Source of the DNA: an uncultured Chryseobacterium sp.
GTDB taxonomy: Bacteria > Bacteroidota > Bacteroidia > Flavobacteriales > Weeksellaceae
Reading direction: 5' to 3'
DNA: 64,000 nucleotides
Assembly (NCBI GenBank): GCA_913776245.1
Contig: CAJYLO010000008.1
Span: forward strand, 1-64,000
The notes under the pieces were generated by a model. That model did not search any database. It was not told the DNA's origin and was given only the letters and a program-made list of their open reading frames with translations. The translations under genes were made by a program, and so were the position numbers. The stretch's first letter is position 1; each line of letters begins with the position of its first letter. Shown one piece after another: positions 63,483-64,000 of the stretch.

Positions 63483-63570
63483 TTGTGGAAGTTCTTAAAT
63501 TAAGAAGAATTTCAATTTGTAAAAGTACAAAAAAAGCATAATTTAGCCGATAATTTTACGAAATGTTAGT

Positions 63571-63578
63571 TAAATTTG
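63571..63578 (+). promoter_or_regulatory. -7 element abutting the start of the right-edge gene
   Basis: TAAATTTG matches TAnnTTTG and ends 4 bp before the ATG at 63583. Transcription would begin at or within a few bases of the start codon, so the mRNA would be leaderless. No -33 element is evident. Confidence 0.4.
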
Positions 63579-63582
63579 ATCT

Positions 63583-64000
63583 ATGAAGGTACTCTATGTC
63601 AATAAAAACCTGAATCTTTCCCAGCCAATTGTTGACCAATTGGTGAAAATGGGTTTTGAAGTTGATATTCTTATAGAATCTCTTCCGCCAGTTCCTGATA
63701 AAACAGCCTGGACTCACAAGGTTGGAAATATTTTTTCGAGATTGATCTTGAAAGACAAGAATTATTTCATCAAAAAAGAAAAACAGATTTTTGAAAGATT
63801 TGCTGAAAAAAGGCTGAAAAATAAATCATATGACATCGCTTTCTTTATCCGTGCCGATATGTTTTCTGAAAAGCTCATTAAAAAAGTCAGAAGACAGACA
63901 AAAAAAATGGTGAGCTACCAATGGGATGGCATAAATATGTATCCTAAAATTCTTGAATATTATAAATATTTTGACAGAAAGCTGGTTTTTGATGGGAAGG
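63583..64000 (+). CDS. Partial CDS, possible glycosyltransferase
   Basis: An uninterrupted plus-strand frame starts at 63583 (MKVLYVNKNLNLSQPIVDQL) and is still open at the right edge after 139 codons. MVSYQWDGINMYPKILEYYK and IFERFAEKRLKNKSYDIAFF recall LPS/capsule glycosyltransferases of the GT-B type, but the diagnostic C-terminal half is outside the window. It lies divergent from the ten-gene operon. Confidence 0.7.
   Translation, partial: MKVLYVNKNLNLSQPIVDQLVKMGFEVDILIESLPPVPDKTAWTHKVGNIFSRLILKDKNYFIKKEKQIFERFAEKRLKNKSYDIAFFIRADMFSEKLIKKVRRQTKKMVSYQWDGINMYPKILEYYKYFDRKLVFDGK

Overview
The window comes from a low-GC member of the Bacteroidota, most likely a Flavobacteriia species of the Chryseobacterium/Weeksellaceae group. 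The evidence is the Bacteroidota-style -7 box (TAnnTTTG) in front of many genes, weak Shine-Dalgarno signals, a T9SS type A sorting domain, DUF3078 and DUF2797 proteins, a long SecA and lipoproteins with short -SC- lipoboxes. No rRNA, tRNA or CRISPR array was recognised.

Positions 1-29,500 are mostly ordinary chromosome: dprA, a rhomboid-like protease, two tandem DUF3078 outer-membrane proteins, a lipoprotein MsrA, a ROK sugar kinase, a PepSY/TonB-receptor iron-uptake pair, secA with a small DUF2795 gene, an isolated sugar-nucleotide epimerase, a DUF2797 protein, an AsmA-like protein, several small envelope proteins, mfd, a ParE-type toxin-antitoxin pair, pth, a T9SS-secreted protein and an inorganic-carbon locus. 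That locus (about 26.7-30.1 kb) is beta-carbonic anhydrase, small protein, SulP transporter, beta-carbonic anhydrase.

Positions 30,143-40,980 form an accessory island. A 557-bp AT-rich regulatory region carries eight 11-bp tandem units and several short palindromes. It is followed by a four-gene operon: a VGIG-repeat/coiled-coil protein, a small T9SS-CTD-like protein, a 2208-residue secreted RHS/YD-repeat protein whose variable C-terminus carries an HExxH metallopeptidase-like motif, and a lipoprotein whose start overlaps the RHS stop codon. The last two look like a polymorphic toxin and its envelope-anchored immunity protein, a candidate undescribed pair. An IS4-family insertion sequence with 37-bp inverted repeats and a REP-like inverted pair close the island.

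Positions 40,981-64,000 are a surface-polysaccharide (O-antigen/capsule) cluster. It holds eight apparently intact recognisable glycosyltransferases, a GT-A-like protein and a partial possible ninth at the right edge, three hexapeptide acyltransferases, a KAS III-like condensing enzyme, a methyltransferase-like protein and a ten-gene minus-strand operon (63,482 to 53,130). The operon encodes a dTDP-rhamnose-4-epimerase-like protein, a DegT aminotransferase with a NeuD/PglD-type acetyltransferase, glycosyltransferases, an MBOAT/SGNH acyl-transfer pair, a short SDR, and a TviC/TviB-like pair expected to make UDP-GalNAc and UDP-GalNAcA. Two glycosyltransferase genes are visibly decayed (46,705-47,465 and 52,531-53,129). 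Paralogous copies next to them indicate local duplication and turnover.
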